Below are positions 1 to 6,985 of a stretch of 11,953 nucleotides of DNA, piece by piece (the stretch's first letter is position 1; every line of letters starts with the position of its first letter). Origin of the DNA: Candidatus Saccharimonadota bacterium (GTDB taxonomy: Bacteria > Patescibacteriota > Saccharimonadia > Saccharimonadales > Saccharimonadaceae); contig JAFWNO010000014.1 of assembly GCA_017510305.1 (NCBI GenBank), positions 1 to 11,953 of the forward strand, written 5' to 3'. Below the pieces are notes generated by a model that did not search any database, had not been told where the DNA came from, and was given only the letters and a program-made list of their open reading frames with translations. A program made the translations under genes and the position numbers.

Positions 1-11
1 ATAATAAAAGT

Positions 12-812
12 ATGAGAATAACGATTTTAGGTGCGGGAGCATTTGGTAATGCTCTGAAAGATGTTTTAATTGAAAATCATCACAATGTTAAATTTTATGA
101 TCCTATCAAGTTTCCAGACACTACATTGGAAGATGCCACTAAAGATGCCGAAGCCATCATCTGCGCCGTTCCGTCAGATTCAGCCGAAGAAACTTTAGCA
201 AGCATCCCCAATAAAAATATCCCACTCATCAATACCAGCAAAGGCTTTCTCAATCTCAAACCATTTAAAGCCTTCCCTAATTTTAGCATCATCAGCGGCG
301 GCTCTTTCGCCAGCCAACTAGTCGAAAAAAAGCCCACCATCCTCACCGCCACTGCCGATTTGCCAGAACAATTATTTAAAACCAACTGGCTCAAAATTGA
401 ACGAACGAACGATTATCTCGGCGTCACCTTATGCGGTACTCTTAAAAATATCTACGCCATCGGCTCCGGCGAAAGATCACTACAGCCTAATACTAAAAAT
501 TTCCGCGAATATATCGAAGCTGCACTCATGGAGATGAAATTCATCCTTTCCGCCAATAATGCCGACCCCCAGACGGCCAATCTTTCCTGTGGCAAACTAG
601 ACCTCATTATGACTTGCGCCAACTCAGCTTCCCGTAATTACGAATTCGGCGATCTCGTCCGTCGGCGTAATCATCTCGACCCTTCCACCATCGATAAAAC
701 CACCGAGGGCTTCTCCGCCATCCGGAATTTACCAAATTCCACGTTACAAATTCCTGCCGGCTGCAAAATCATTAATTCCATCATCGAAAGAGTCAAAGAT
801 GCCACTGAATAA
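12..812 (+). CDS. gpsA: Compact NAD(P)-dependent glycerol-3-phosphate dehydrogenase (GpsA family)
   Basis: The family interconverts dihydroxyacetone phosphate and sn-glycerol-3-phosphate in the cytoplasm, supplying the glycerol backbone of phospholipids. Residues 7-12 (GAGAFG) are the Rossmann dinucleotide loop. TSKGF (75-79), SGGSFASQL (95-103), GTLKN with the likely catalytic Lys145, LDLIMTC (196-202), SRNYEFG (207-213) and TTEGF (230-234) match conserved GpsA blocks in the expected order. At 266 aa it is well below the usual 320-340 aa; the shortening is mainly in the segment after the Rossmann motif and at the C-terminus. The ATG at 12 is preceded by ATAAT at 1-5 and has no Shine-Dalgarno, so it is probably leaderless like other genes here, but the -10 box is cut by the window edge. 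Its last 14 bases overlap the helicase-nuclease gene, so the two are probably co-translated. A divergent dehydrogenase of the same fold is the main alternative. Confidence 0.82.
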   Translation: MRITILGAGAFGNALKDVLIENHHNVKFYDPIKFPDTTLEDATKDAEAIICAVPSDSAEETLASIPNKNIPLINTSKGFLNLKPFKAFPNFSIISGGSFASQLVEKKPTILTATADLPEQLFKTNWLKIERTNDYLGVTLCGTLKNIYAIGSGERSLQPNTKNFREYIEAALMEMKFILSANNADPQTANLSCGKLDLIMTCANSASRNYEFGDLVRRRNHLDPSTIDKTTEGFSAIRNLPNSTLQIPAGCKIINSIIERVKDATE

Positions 813-3800
813 GGAACAACAAGAAGCCGTCGAATATCTAGGTGGTCCACTTTTAGTCCTTGCTGGCCCAGGCACTGGCAAAACTCAACTTCTCTCGTCA
901 AAAGTCGCCTATATTTTACAAAATACCGATGCCTCCCCCGAAAATATCCTCTGTATCACCTTCACCGAAGCCGCTACCACCAATATGCGCAGCCGCCTTA
1001 CCGGCATCATTGGTACTGCCGCCCACCACGTAAATATTAGTACTTACCATGAATTCGGCACTTCCATTTTAAAGGAATATAAAAACTATTCCGATACTTT
1101 CACTCGCCAGTTAGACAGCCCCATCGATGCCGTCACATCCCATAAAATCATCAGGGAATTACTAAAAAAGTTAAAATCCACCGACCCTCTCCGTGCCAAT
1201 TCCATTAAAGATATTCTTGATACTATCAATTCCGCTAAAAAAGCCCGCCTCACCCCCGACGATCTCATTACCATCGAAATCGACAATAAACGCATCGGTG
1301 CCGCCATCACCCCAAAAATATCCGATTTAATCAACAAGCTTCGTGACGATAAAATCAAAAAATATGACACAGTCGTAGATATAATTTATACTCCCATCCT
1401 AGAAATCCTCGCAGAATACATCTCAGATCAGCCTATCGCCGGCCAAATCGAGCCACTTGCTAACGTTATGGCGCGCGATTTAAAAATCGCCATCGACGAA
1501 GGCGCCACCAAAGAAAAGCCTTCTATTCAGCCGCTCACCGCTTGGTATAAAAAATACTTCGAAATCGCCCCCGATGGCAATTGGCGACTTAAAGATTACA
1601 TCGCCAACAAAAAACTAGGGAGCCTTGCTTTTGTTTATCAAGAATACCAAAAATACCTCATCGAAAATGGCCTCTATGATTTCAACGATATGATTGAAGA
1701 AGCCATTAATATTTTAAGAGACGACGAAGGTTTCCGCCTCAGTCTTTCCGAAAAATATCAATATATCCTTCTCGACGAATTCCAAGACACCAATCCCTCT
1801 CAATTCAAAATTATCGAATTACTCACCGATTATGAGCAGCCCCAAATCATGGCCGTCGGCGATGACGACCAAACCATCTTCGAATTCCAAGGCGCCCGCC
1901 CAGATAATCTTATCGATTTCCAGAAAAAATACAACGCTAAAGTTATCAATCTTTATCAAAACTACCGCTCCACCACCGAAATCGTCGACCTCGGCCGAGC
2001 CATCGCCACTCAAATCCCCGACAGCTTCGAAAAACAATTCGGCATCGAAAAAAAGCTCATCGCAGCAAGAAATAATGAAATAATAGGCGAGGAGGGCGGC
2101 AAATCTCATATTTTCCGTCTCGAGTTTACTTCTTCCGACGGCGAATACTCTTGGGTTGCCCAGCAAATCCGGGATTTACTCGACTCCGGCGAAGAGCCAA
2201 GCACCATCGGCATCATCACCCCCCAGCACAAATTCATCCAGCCACTCCTGCCCTATTTAAAAGACTTGGACATCCCCATCTCCTATGAAAAATCCGAAAA
2301 TATCCTTGAAGATACCAAAATCAAAGAATTAAACACCCTCGCCGAGTTCATCTACAATCTATCACAGGCCGAGCAGCCCTCCCACAAACTTCTAGAAATC
2401 CTGTCTTATCCGTTTTGGCAAATCCCCGCCGAAACAGTCATCAAAGAAATCCGTCGCGACAAAGTCAAGCCCACCCTAGATTACCTTCTCGAATCAGAAA
2501 ATGAAGCAATAAAAAAAGCCGGCCAAATTCTCAGCGCACTCGTCGTCAAATCCGCCGATACCGGCCTAGAAAAATTTCTAGACTACCTCATTGGCACCTT
2601 AGAAATTTCCGACAATCTCAAATCGCCATATCTTGATTATTACAGCAAAAATGAAGATTATGCCACTTTCGAATTATACAACAATCTTTTCATTCTCCGC
2701 GAAAAGGCCACTTCGCACCTCAAGTCTACTTCTCTCACACTCAAAGATTACATCATCTTCCTAGAAGATTATCGCGAAGCCAGCGCCAGCATCACCAGCA
2801 CCTCCCCTTACCAAGACAACGAACACTCCGTCCAAATTATGACCGTCCACAAATCCAAAGGTCTAGAGTTTAAGCACGTTTACCTCATTGCTGTCGACGA
2901 CGACAACTGGGGCAACGCCAGCGGCAATCGCAACCTACTTTCTCTCCCGAAAAACCTCCTCCCCATCCGCCAAGACGGCACCTCCGAGTCAGAATTACTA
3001 CGCAAATTCTTCGTTGCCATCACTCGCGCCGAAAAATATCTCACTATGACCAATTCCATCCGCAATTACGCCGGCAAGACTCCGCCCCGCCTCGAATATC
3101 TCGCAGAGTACCTAGAAGATAATAATCTCATCTCGCCACTCATTCCTAGTCACGCCGTCATTAAAAAATACGAGGACATCAAAGAGGCCAAATCTCGCAC
3201 CAATCTCCACAATGGCTGGCTAGCCTACTATTATAATCTCACCCCCAATCTCAAAAATATTCTTCTAAAACGCGTCGAAAATTACATCCTCTCCCCTACA
3301 GATCTCACCAGCTTCATCGATATCATCTACGGTGGCCCCAATGAATTTTACAAGAATAAAATCTTAAGAGCCCCCAGCGAGCCAGCCACCTATAATATTT
3401 ATTATGGCAATCTCATCCACAACACTTTTGAAAAAGTCACCAAAGAGGGAATCACTGACGATGAAGCAGTCGAATTTTGTAAAAGTCTCATCGCAGAGCT
3501 GCCAATCACTCCAGACGAGAAGCGGGATCTAGAAGATTCCGTCCTGCCCAGTATCCAGATTTCTCTCAATAAATTCGCCAATATCATCAGGGATAAAAAT
3601 TCCAAAGCCGAATTAAACCTATTCTCCGAGCATCCCAATTTGGGCGGCATCCCCCTCACTGGTATCATCGACCACCTCCACATCGACGACCAGAGCAAAA
3701 CTATCGAAGTCTACGATTTCAAGACTAGCAGCCATCCAGACAAAAAGGTCAATTTCAGCAGCAAAGACAAATCGCTCTACAAATATCGCTTACAGCTTGG

Positions 3801-4083
3801 TTTTTATAAATTACTTCTAAATCTCTCGCCAAGTTACAGCAAGTACACAGTCGCCCGCGGTCACATCCTCTTTGTTAAGCCTGACAAATTCGACGAAGTT
3901 TACGATGAAGCCTATGATTACAACGAGCGCGACGAAGAGGAACTAAAAAAACTCATCAAAGTCGTCTACCATCACATCACCACCCTAGATTATCTTGACG
4001 ACCCAGAAATCAACCTTGAAAAAGACGAAAGCCGCAAAGCCAAAGATCTCTTTAAGTTTATTGACAAATTGCTCGAAATTTGA
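799..4083 (+). CDS. UvrD/PcrA-type SF1 helicase fused to a RecB-type PD-(D/E)XK nuclease
   Basis: This 1094-aa protein is predicted to unwind DNA using ATP and cut it, as in double-strand-break processing or repair. SF1 motifs run in order: Q-motif LNKEQQEA near residue 3, Walker A GPGTGKT (23-29), motif II LLDEFQDT (DEFQD 326-330), motif III GDDDQ (354-358), motif IV NYRST, motif V TVHKSKGLE (682-690) and motif VI FVAITRAE (738-745). The C-terminus carries a complete RecB-like nuclease: GNLIH (His874), Asp958 in GIIDH, Asp973-Phe-Lys975, and QLGFY (Gln999, Tyr1003). No four-cysteine iron-sulphur signature like that of AddB is visible. The architecture resembles AddA/AdnAB-type subunits more than plain UvrD, but no partner subunit is encoded nearby. 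The ATG at 799 overlaps gpsA by 14 bases, suggesting translational coupling. The stop is TGA, and the gene's last bases contain the promoter of the next gene. Confidence 0.93.
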   Translation: MPLNKEQQEAVEYLGGPLLVLAGPGTGKTQLLSSKVAYILQNTDASPENILCITFTEAATTNMRSRLTGIIGTAAHHVNISTYHEFGTSILKEYKNYSDTFTRQLDSPIDAVTSHKIIRELLKKLKSTDPLRANSIKDILDTINSAKKARLTPDDLITIEIDNKRIGAAITPKISDLINKLRDDKIKKYDTVVDIIYTPILEILAEYISDQPIAGQIEPLANVMARDLKIAIDEGATKEKPSIQPLTAWYKKYFEIAPDGNWRLKDYIANKKLGSLAFVYQEYQKYLIENGLYDFNDMIEEAINILRDDEGFRLSLSEKYQYILLDEFQDTNPSQFKIIELLTDYEQPQIMAVGDDDQTIFEFQGARPDNLIDFQKKYNAKVINLYQNYRSTTEIVDLGRAIATQIPDSFEKQFGIEKKLIAARNNEIIGEEGGKSHIFRLEFTSSDGEYSWVAQQIRDLLDSGEEPSTIGIITPQHKFIQPLLPYLKDLDIPISYEKSENILEDTKIKELNTLAEFIYNLSQAEQPSHKLLEILSYPFWQIPAETVIKEIRRDKVKPTLDYLLESENEAIKKAGQILSALVVKSADTGLEKFLDYLIGTLEISDNLKSPYLDYYSKNEDYATFELYNNLFILREKATSHLKSTSLTLKDYIIFLEDYREASASITSTSPYQDNEHSVQIMTVHKSKGLEFKHVYLIAVDDDNWGNASGNRNLLSLPKNLLPIRQDGTSESELLRKFFVAITRAEKYLTMTNSIRNYAGKTPPRLEYLAEYLEDNNLISPLIPSHAVIKKYEDIKEAKSRTNLHNGWLAYYYNLTPNLKNILLKRVENYILSPTDLTSFIDIIYGGPNEFYKNKILRAPSEPATYNIYYGNLIHNTFEKVTKEGITDDEAVEFCKSLIAELPITPDEKRDLEDSVLPSIQISLNKFANIIRDKNSKAELNLFSEHPNLGGIPLTGIIDHLHIDDQSKTIEVYDFKTSSHPDKKVNFSSKDKSLYKYRLQLGFYKLLLNLSPSYSKYTVARGHILFVKPDKFDEVYDEAYDYNERDEEELKKLIKVVYHHITTLDYLDDPEINLEKDESRKAKDLFKFIDKLLEI

Positions 4084-4089
4084 TATAAT
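4061..4089 (+). promoter_or_regulatory. Consensus sigma-70 promoter for the 57-aa gene
   Basis: TTGACA at 4061-4066 and TATAAT at 4084-4089 are separated by exactly 17 bases, a perfect housekeeping promoter. The -35 box and spacer lie inside the last codons of the helicase-nuclease gene, and the -10 begins right after its TGA. The predicted start is near 4096, giving a leader of about 47 nt before the GTG at 4143. Confidence 0.88.
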
Positions 4090-4128
4090 AGAAAGGTAGG
4101 GTACCCATTTTTACCGCACACGCAACAG

Positions 4129-4145
4129 AGGAGGTGATATGCGTG
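4129..4145 (+). promoter_or_regulatory. Extended Shine-Dalgarno that sets the GTG start at 4143
   Basis: AGGAGGTGAT at 4129-4138 matches ten bases of the usual complement of the 16S rRNA 3' end. The AGGAGG core ends 8 bases before GTG 4143, an ideal spacing. The GTG at 4134 lies inside this element and cannot be its start; the ATG at 4139 is too close and opens only a 15-codon frame. Confidence 0.8.
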
Positions 4146-4316
4146 ACAATCAAAGATTCAAAAAATGGAAAAAGTGCAAATTATAGCACTACCCCTGACG
4201 GCTTTAAACAGGCCTGGAGCCAGATTAAGACTATCGAGTCACAGAGCGGGCATACCGCTACTGGTTCCGACGCCGAACGCGTCAAAAACTACGCCGCCAA
4301 AATGGGGTGGCAGTAG
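4143..4316 (+). CDS. Small 57-aa protein of unknown function
   Basis: I do not recognise this family. The protein is hydrophilic with no signal peptide, membrane segment or cysteine, so it is probably cytoplasmic. Two likely helical stretches are residues 18-34 (from PDGFKQAW) and 42-55 (from SDAERVKNY), joined by a Ser/Gly/Thr-rich linker; the C-terminus is KMGWQ. Charge is slightly basic. It has its own consensus promoter, an unusually complete Shine-Dalgarno and a clean intrinsic terminator, so it is a monocistronic and probably highly expressed gene. Start GTG 4143 is chosen from Shine-Dalgarno spacing. That it is real rests on this signal set rather than on homology; the frame is open from start to a TAG placed 8 bases before the terminator stem. 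Confidence 0.78.
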   Translation: MTIKDSKNGKSANYSTTPDGFKQAWSQIKTIESQSGHTATGSDAERVKNYAAKMGWQ

Positions 4317-4324
4317 CACCTTAT

Positions 4325-4348
4325 GGCAGGAGACATCCTGCCTTTTTT
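4325..4348 (+). terminator. Intrinsic terminator of the 57-aa gene
   Basis: A perfect 7-bp stem, GGCAGGA (4325-4331) and TCCTGCC (4336-4342), has a GACA loop and is followed directly by six T. It lies 8 bases after the stop codon. The last T is also the first base of the next promoter. Confidence 0.92.
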
Positions 4349-4364
4349 ATGCTATAATATAAAT
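4348..4364 (+). promoter_or_regulatory. Extended -10 promoter for leaderless dus mRNA
   Basis: TATGCTATAAT at 4348-4358 combines a TG extension with a perfect -10 box. Counting the last T as -7 puts +1 exactly on the A of ATG 4365. There is no Shine-Dalgarno between them. A weak GAGACA (4330-4335) sits at -35 spacing inside the upstream terminator hairpin. Confidence 0.8.
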
Positions 4365-5375
4365 ATGAGTATTTGGCAAGATTTACCCAAACATTTCCTC
4401 GCCCTGGCGCCAATGGAAGGCGTGACCGACGTTGTTTTTCGCCAAGTCGTCGCTAAGGCCGGCAAGCCAGACTTATTTTTCACCGAGTTTACCAATGTCA
4501 GTAGTTTTGCCTCCGAAAAGGGCCGCGATAACGCCCTAGAAAGGCTAGACACTGTCGAGTCAGACCATCCCATCATCGCCCAAATCTGGGGCAAAAACCC
4601 CGAGCATTTCGCCTATCTCGCTCAGCATCTAGAGGAGTTAAATTTTCAAGGACTAGATATCAACATGGGCTGCCCTGATAAGCACGTCATTAAGGCCGGC
4701 GGCGGCTCCGCCATGATCGAAAATCCAGACCTTGCCATCAAGTGCATCAAAGAGGCTAAAACAAATACCACTCTCCCCGTTTCCGTTAAAACCCGCCTTG
4801 GCTATAGCAAAATAGACGAGTATAAAACTTGGCTGCCACTTCTCTTAGAGCAAGATTTAGCCAATCTTACCGTCCACCTTCGCACTAGAAAAGAAATGTC
4901 TAAAGTTTCTGCCCATTTTGAGCTAATCCCCGAAATTATTAAACTCCGAAATGGAATCGCCCCACACACCAAGCTTACCATCAACGGCGACATCGCCGAC
5001 AAAGCTCACGCTAAAAAAATCTGGCAACAGTATCCCGAAGTAGATGGCATCATGATTGGCCGCGGCGTCTTTGCTAATCCTTACTGCTTCACTAGTCACA
5101 CTCCCACTAAGGAGGACCTGCTAGAATTATTTAATTATCACCTAGACTTATTCCAAGCTCGCCAAGAAGAATTAGCCGCTCGCGGCTCCCACTACCCCTT
5201 CGCCCCTATCAAACATTTCATCAAAATCTACATCAACGGCAGTGAAAACAGTAAGATTTTCCGTTCAGAGCTTATGAATTGTAAAGATATAGAAGAAATA
5301 AAACTTTTAATTGAGCGGGGTGCGCAGGCCGCTGCCGTTCGCCCCTTGGGACGCGTGAGCGAAGCGAAGCATTAG
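4365..5375 (+). CDS. dus: tRNA-dihydrouridine synthase
   Basis: Dus enzymes are cytoplasmic FMN-dependent TIM-barrel proteins that reduce uridine to dihydrouridine in the tRNA D-loop, with NADPH as donor. Visible family blocks: APMEGVTD (15-22) at the FMN site, DINMGCP with catalytic Cys103, VKTRLGY (141-147), HLRTR (171-175), NGDI (207-210) and IGRGVFANP (231-239) for flavin phosphate. The length of 336 aa is normal. I chose ATG 4365, not the in-frame ATG at 4323: the earlier codon lies in the upstream terminator region, before the promoter, and would add 14 residues without family similarity. The last roughly 20 codons are unusually GC-rich and run into a hairpin element, so the native C-terminus may have been extended. 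Dus subfamily (A, B or C) cannot be assigned by eye. Confidence 0.93.
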   Translation: MSIWQDLPKHFLALAPMEGVTDVVFRQVVAKAGKPDLFFTEFTNVSSFASEKGRDNALERLDTVESDHPIIAQIWGKNPEHFAYLAQHLEELNFQGLDINMGCPDKHVIKAGGGSAMIENPDLAIKCIKEAKTNTTLPVSVKTRLGYSKIDEYKTWLPLLLEQDLANLTVHLRTRKEMSKVSAHFELIPEIIKLRNGIAPHTKLTINGDIADKAHAKKIWQQYPEVDGIMIGRGVFANPYCFTSHTPTKEDLLELFNYHLDLFQARQEELAARGSHYPFAPIKHFIKIYINGSENSKIFRSELMNCKDIEEIKLLIERGAQAAAVRPLGRVSEAKH

Positions 5376-5444
5376 CGCAGCACACCCGTAAAGACGGGCT
5401 GTGCTGACGCGCAAGCGAAATTAAAAGATTTTATTTCTTCTAGG
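5376..5444. other. GC-rich hairpin zone between convergent dus and lepB
   Basis: AGCACA and CCCGT (5379-5389) pair with ACGGG (5394-5398) and TGTGCT (5400-5405) around an AAAG loop with one bulged C. GCGC on each side can extend the stem. An imperfect direct repeat (11 of 13 bases match) flanks it at 5351-5363 and 5407-5419. There is no T-tract on either strand, so it is not a textbook terminator, but its position fits 3'-end formation or protection for both genes. An AT-rich hairpin (about 5417-5437) follows. Confidence 0.55.
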
Positions 5445-6086
5445 CTAGAATACTCTTATGCTGTCAAACGGATAAATCCGAATTAGTGCAGGCCCGACGA
5501 TGCGGCAATATGGCACCGTGCCAAGCCCGTTCCTAGAATCATAAGAATGTGTCCCCTCGCGGTTATCCCCAGATACAAATATCTCGCCCTCCGGCACTAC
5601 TATATCTACCTCGCCAGAGGTATACTTCTTTGGCCCATCCGTATCGGACTTTCTCGTATCCTCATCAGGAGAGAAACCATCTGGATGCTCAGAATTATAA
5701 ACAGTCAATACTCCATCTTTCACTGTCACTCGCTCACCGGGGAAGGCTATCACCCGCTTAATAATATATTGATCCTTCACGCCGTTTTTCACGCCACAAG
5801 TCAGCGGCCCATCGGCGTCACCATTCGCAAAAACGATAATATCGCCACGATTCGGCACATATTCCTGCCCCAGGAAGTGCGCCGCCGTCACTGGCAAACG
5901 ATTTACAATAATCCTATCATCCCCATGCAGGGTATTTTCCATTGATACCCCCACTACATTATACGAGCGGAAAATAAAGGCATTTAAAATTAACGTACCA
6001 GCTATCACACATGCCACAAAACTTACCAAGCTTATCACATCCTTCATCATCGGATGTCGCTGAAAAAACGATACATTCGGTCTCAT
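5445..6086 (-). CDS. lepB: Signal peptidase I
   Basis: This membrane serine protease removes signal peptides from exported proteins on the outer face of the cytoplasmic membrane. It has 213 aa and one N-terminal transmembrane helix (about residues 18-38). Catalytic Ser48 lies in GVSMENTL and the general-base Lys110 in IIKRVIAFPGE. The conserved box SGDNREGTHSYDSRNGLG starts at 172. The S26A architecture is complete, with a Ser/Lys dyad. The start is ATG at 6086 (MRPNVSF): an in-frame ATG at 6113 lies upstream of the -10 box, which would then be inside the gene. The preferred ATG coincides with the predicted transcription start, so the mRNA is probably leaderless. The gene is divergent from the polytopic membrane protein/HtrA pair and convergent with dus. 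Confidence 0.95.
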   Translation of the reverse strand: MRPNVSFFQRHPMMKDVISLVSFVACVIAGTLILNAFIFRSYNVVGVSMENTLHGDDRIIVNRLPVTAAHFLGQEYVPNRGDIIVFANGDADGPLTCGVKNGVKDQYIIKRVIAFPGERVTVKDGVLTVYNSEHPDGFSPDEDTRKSDTDGPKKYTSGEVDIVVPEGEIFVSGDNREGTHSYDSRNGLGTVPYCRIVGPALIRIYPFDSIRVF

Positions 6087-6103
6087 ATATTTATTATACC
6101 ATA
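6087..6103 (-). promoter_or_regulatory. Extended -10 promoter for leaderless lepB mRNA
   Basis: On the minus strand TATGGTATAAT occupies 6103 down to 6093. The predicted +1, 7 bases past the -10, is base 6086, the A of the lepB ATG. No Shine-Dalgarno lies between, and no good -35 box is visible, as expected for a TG-extended -10. Confidence 0.8.
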
Positions 6104-6151
6104 CCCATCTCAAATTGGTTATAATAATTTTTTCAGTTTAATTTTAGGTGC

Positions 6152-6169
6152 TATGGTATAATAGTATAA
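6152..6169 (+). promoter_or_regulatory. Extended -10 promoter for the membrane protein/HtrA operon
   Basis: TATGGTATAAT at 6152-6162 is identical to the lepB element and faces away from it. The predicted +1 is 6169-6170, at the ATG of the membrane protein, so this mRNA also appears leaderless. No Shine-Dalgarno is present and no convincing -35 box is seen. Confidence 0.78.
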
Positions 6170-6973
6170 ATGAGTGAGTATATATTTATTAGAAAAAGCC
6201 GCAACGCCCTCAGTTCTTTGACGCATATTTTTCTAAACATCCTCCTTGGTGTTGGCTCCATCGCCGTCACTTTCCTCACCGCTAGCTGGATTCCGGGCAT
6301 CATTCTCGTCCTCATTTCCAAGTGGCGCATCTTTGCCGTCCGCCCTAGATTCTGGCTACTTAATATCAAATCAAACCTAGTCGACTTAATCGTTGGCTCA
6401 TCTTTTGTTCTTATCGCCTACTGTTCTGGTACCGAGTTATTGCCAGTTCACATCCTCCTCGCCGGCCTCTACACCCTCTGGCTCATCATCTTAAAGCCAC
6501 TTTCCACTGATTCTGCCACCAAAATCCAAGCCCTTGTGGCCGTCTATCTCGGCACTACTGCTGCCACTCTTATGTCTGCCTCTGCCGATTCTATCTTCCT
6601 CACTCTCGCCTGCTTCGTTATCGGCTATGGCACTTCCCGCCACGTCCTCGTCCAGAGCAGCGAAGGCAAAGAGGATTTCACCATCGTCACTCTCATCTGC
6701 GGTCTTATCTCTGCAGAAATCGCCTGGCTCTGCCACGGCTGGCTAATCGTCTACATGTTTAACGGCGGCTGGGTCGGCAATACCGGCATCATCATCCCCC
6801 AGCTCTCCATCATCATGACATTGTTCGCCTTCCTCTTTGGCTACACCTACAAAGCCATCGTCAATCGCGACGGCAAGCTCAAAGCATCAGACATTCTGAT
6901 GCCAGCAATTTTCAGTTTATTAATCATCGTTATCGTAGTAATCTGGTTCAGCAGACCAATATTTGATGTCTAG
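6170..6973 (+). CDS. Polytopic integral membrane protein, function unknown
   Basis: The 267-aa product is dominated by hydrophobic segments, about seven to eight transmembrane helices near residues 19-37, 41-50, 69-88, 92-109, 119-137, 141-157, 170-197, 205-227 and 242-260 (some may be paired or re-entrant). A basic N-terminus (MSEYIFIRKSRN) and the loops KWRIFAVRPR (51-60) and NRDGKLK (232-238) suggest, by positive charge, cytoplasmic faces. I see no catalytic or transporter signature. It starts at the ATG next to its -10 box and ends 12 bases before htrA, which has a Shine-Dalgarno in that gap, so the two form an operon. Divergence from lepB through a short shared promoter region suggests a role in envelope or secretion biology, which is only an inference from position. 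Confidence 0.82.
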   Translation: MSEYIFIRKSRNALSSLTHIFLNILLGVGSIAVTFLTASWIPGIILVLISKWRIFAVRPRFWLLNIKSNLVDLIVGSSFVLIAYCSGTELLPVHILLAGLYTLWLIILKPLSTDSATKIQALVAVYLGTTAATLMSASADSIFLTLACFVIGYGTSRHVLVQSSEGKEDFTIVTLICGLISAEIAWLCHGWLIVYMFNGGWVGNTGIIIPQLSIIMTLFAFLFGYTYKAIVNRDGKLKASDILMPAIFSLLIIVIVVIWFSRPIFDV

Positions 6974-6985
6974 AAAGGAGTAGTT

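Noticed and set aside
4081..4083. UGA recoded as glycine (Gracilibacteria-type code)
   Set aside because: The TGA ends the helicase-nuclease right after its nuclease domain and at a promoter -10; no in-frame TGA is found in the other recognised genes.
4134..4142. GTG 4134 and ATG 4139 as starts of the small gene
   Set aside because: GTG 4134 is part of the Shine-Dalgarno; ATG 4139 is in another frame and ends after 15 codons.
4323..4364. Upstream in-frame ATG for dus, adding 14 residues
   Set aside because: It lies in the terminator hairpin, before the dus -10 box, and the added residues are unlike the family; the promoter fits a start at 4365.
5547..5945. Long open frames opposite lepB and other genes
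   Set aside because: They lie antisense to clearly conserved genes, with no family motifs and no promoter or ribosome-binding site.
6087..6113. Upstream in-frame ATG for lepB
   Set aside because: The -10 element TATGGTATAAT would be inside the gene; ATG 6086 coincides with the predicted +1 and begins a normal signal-peptidase N-terminus.
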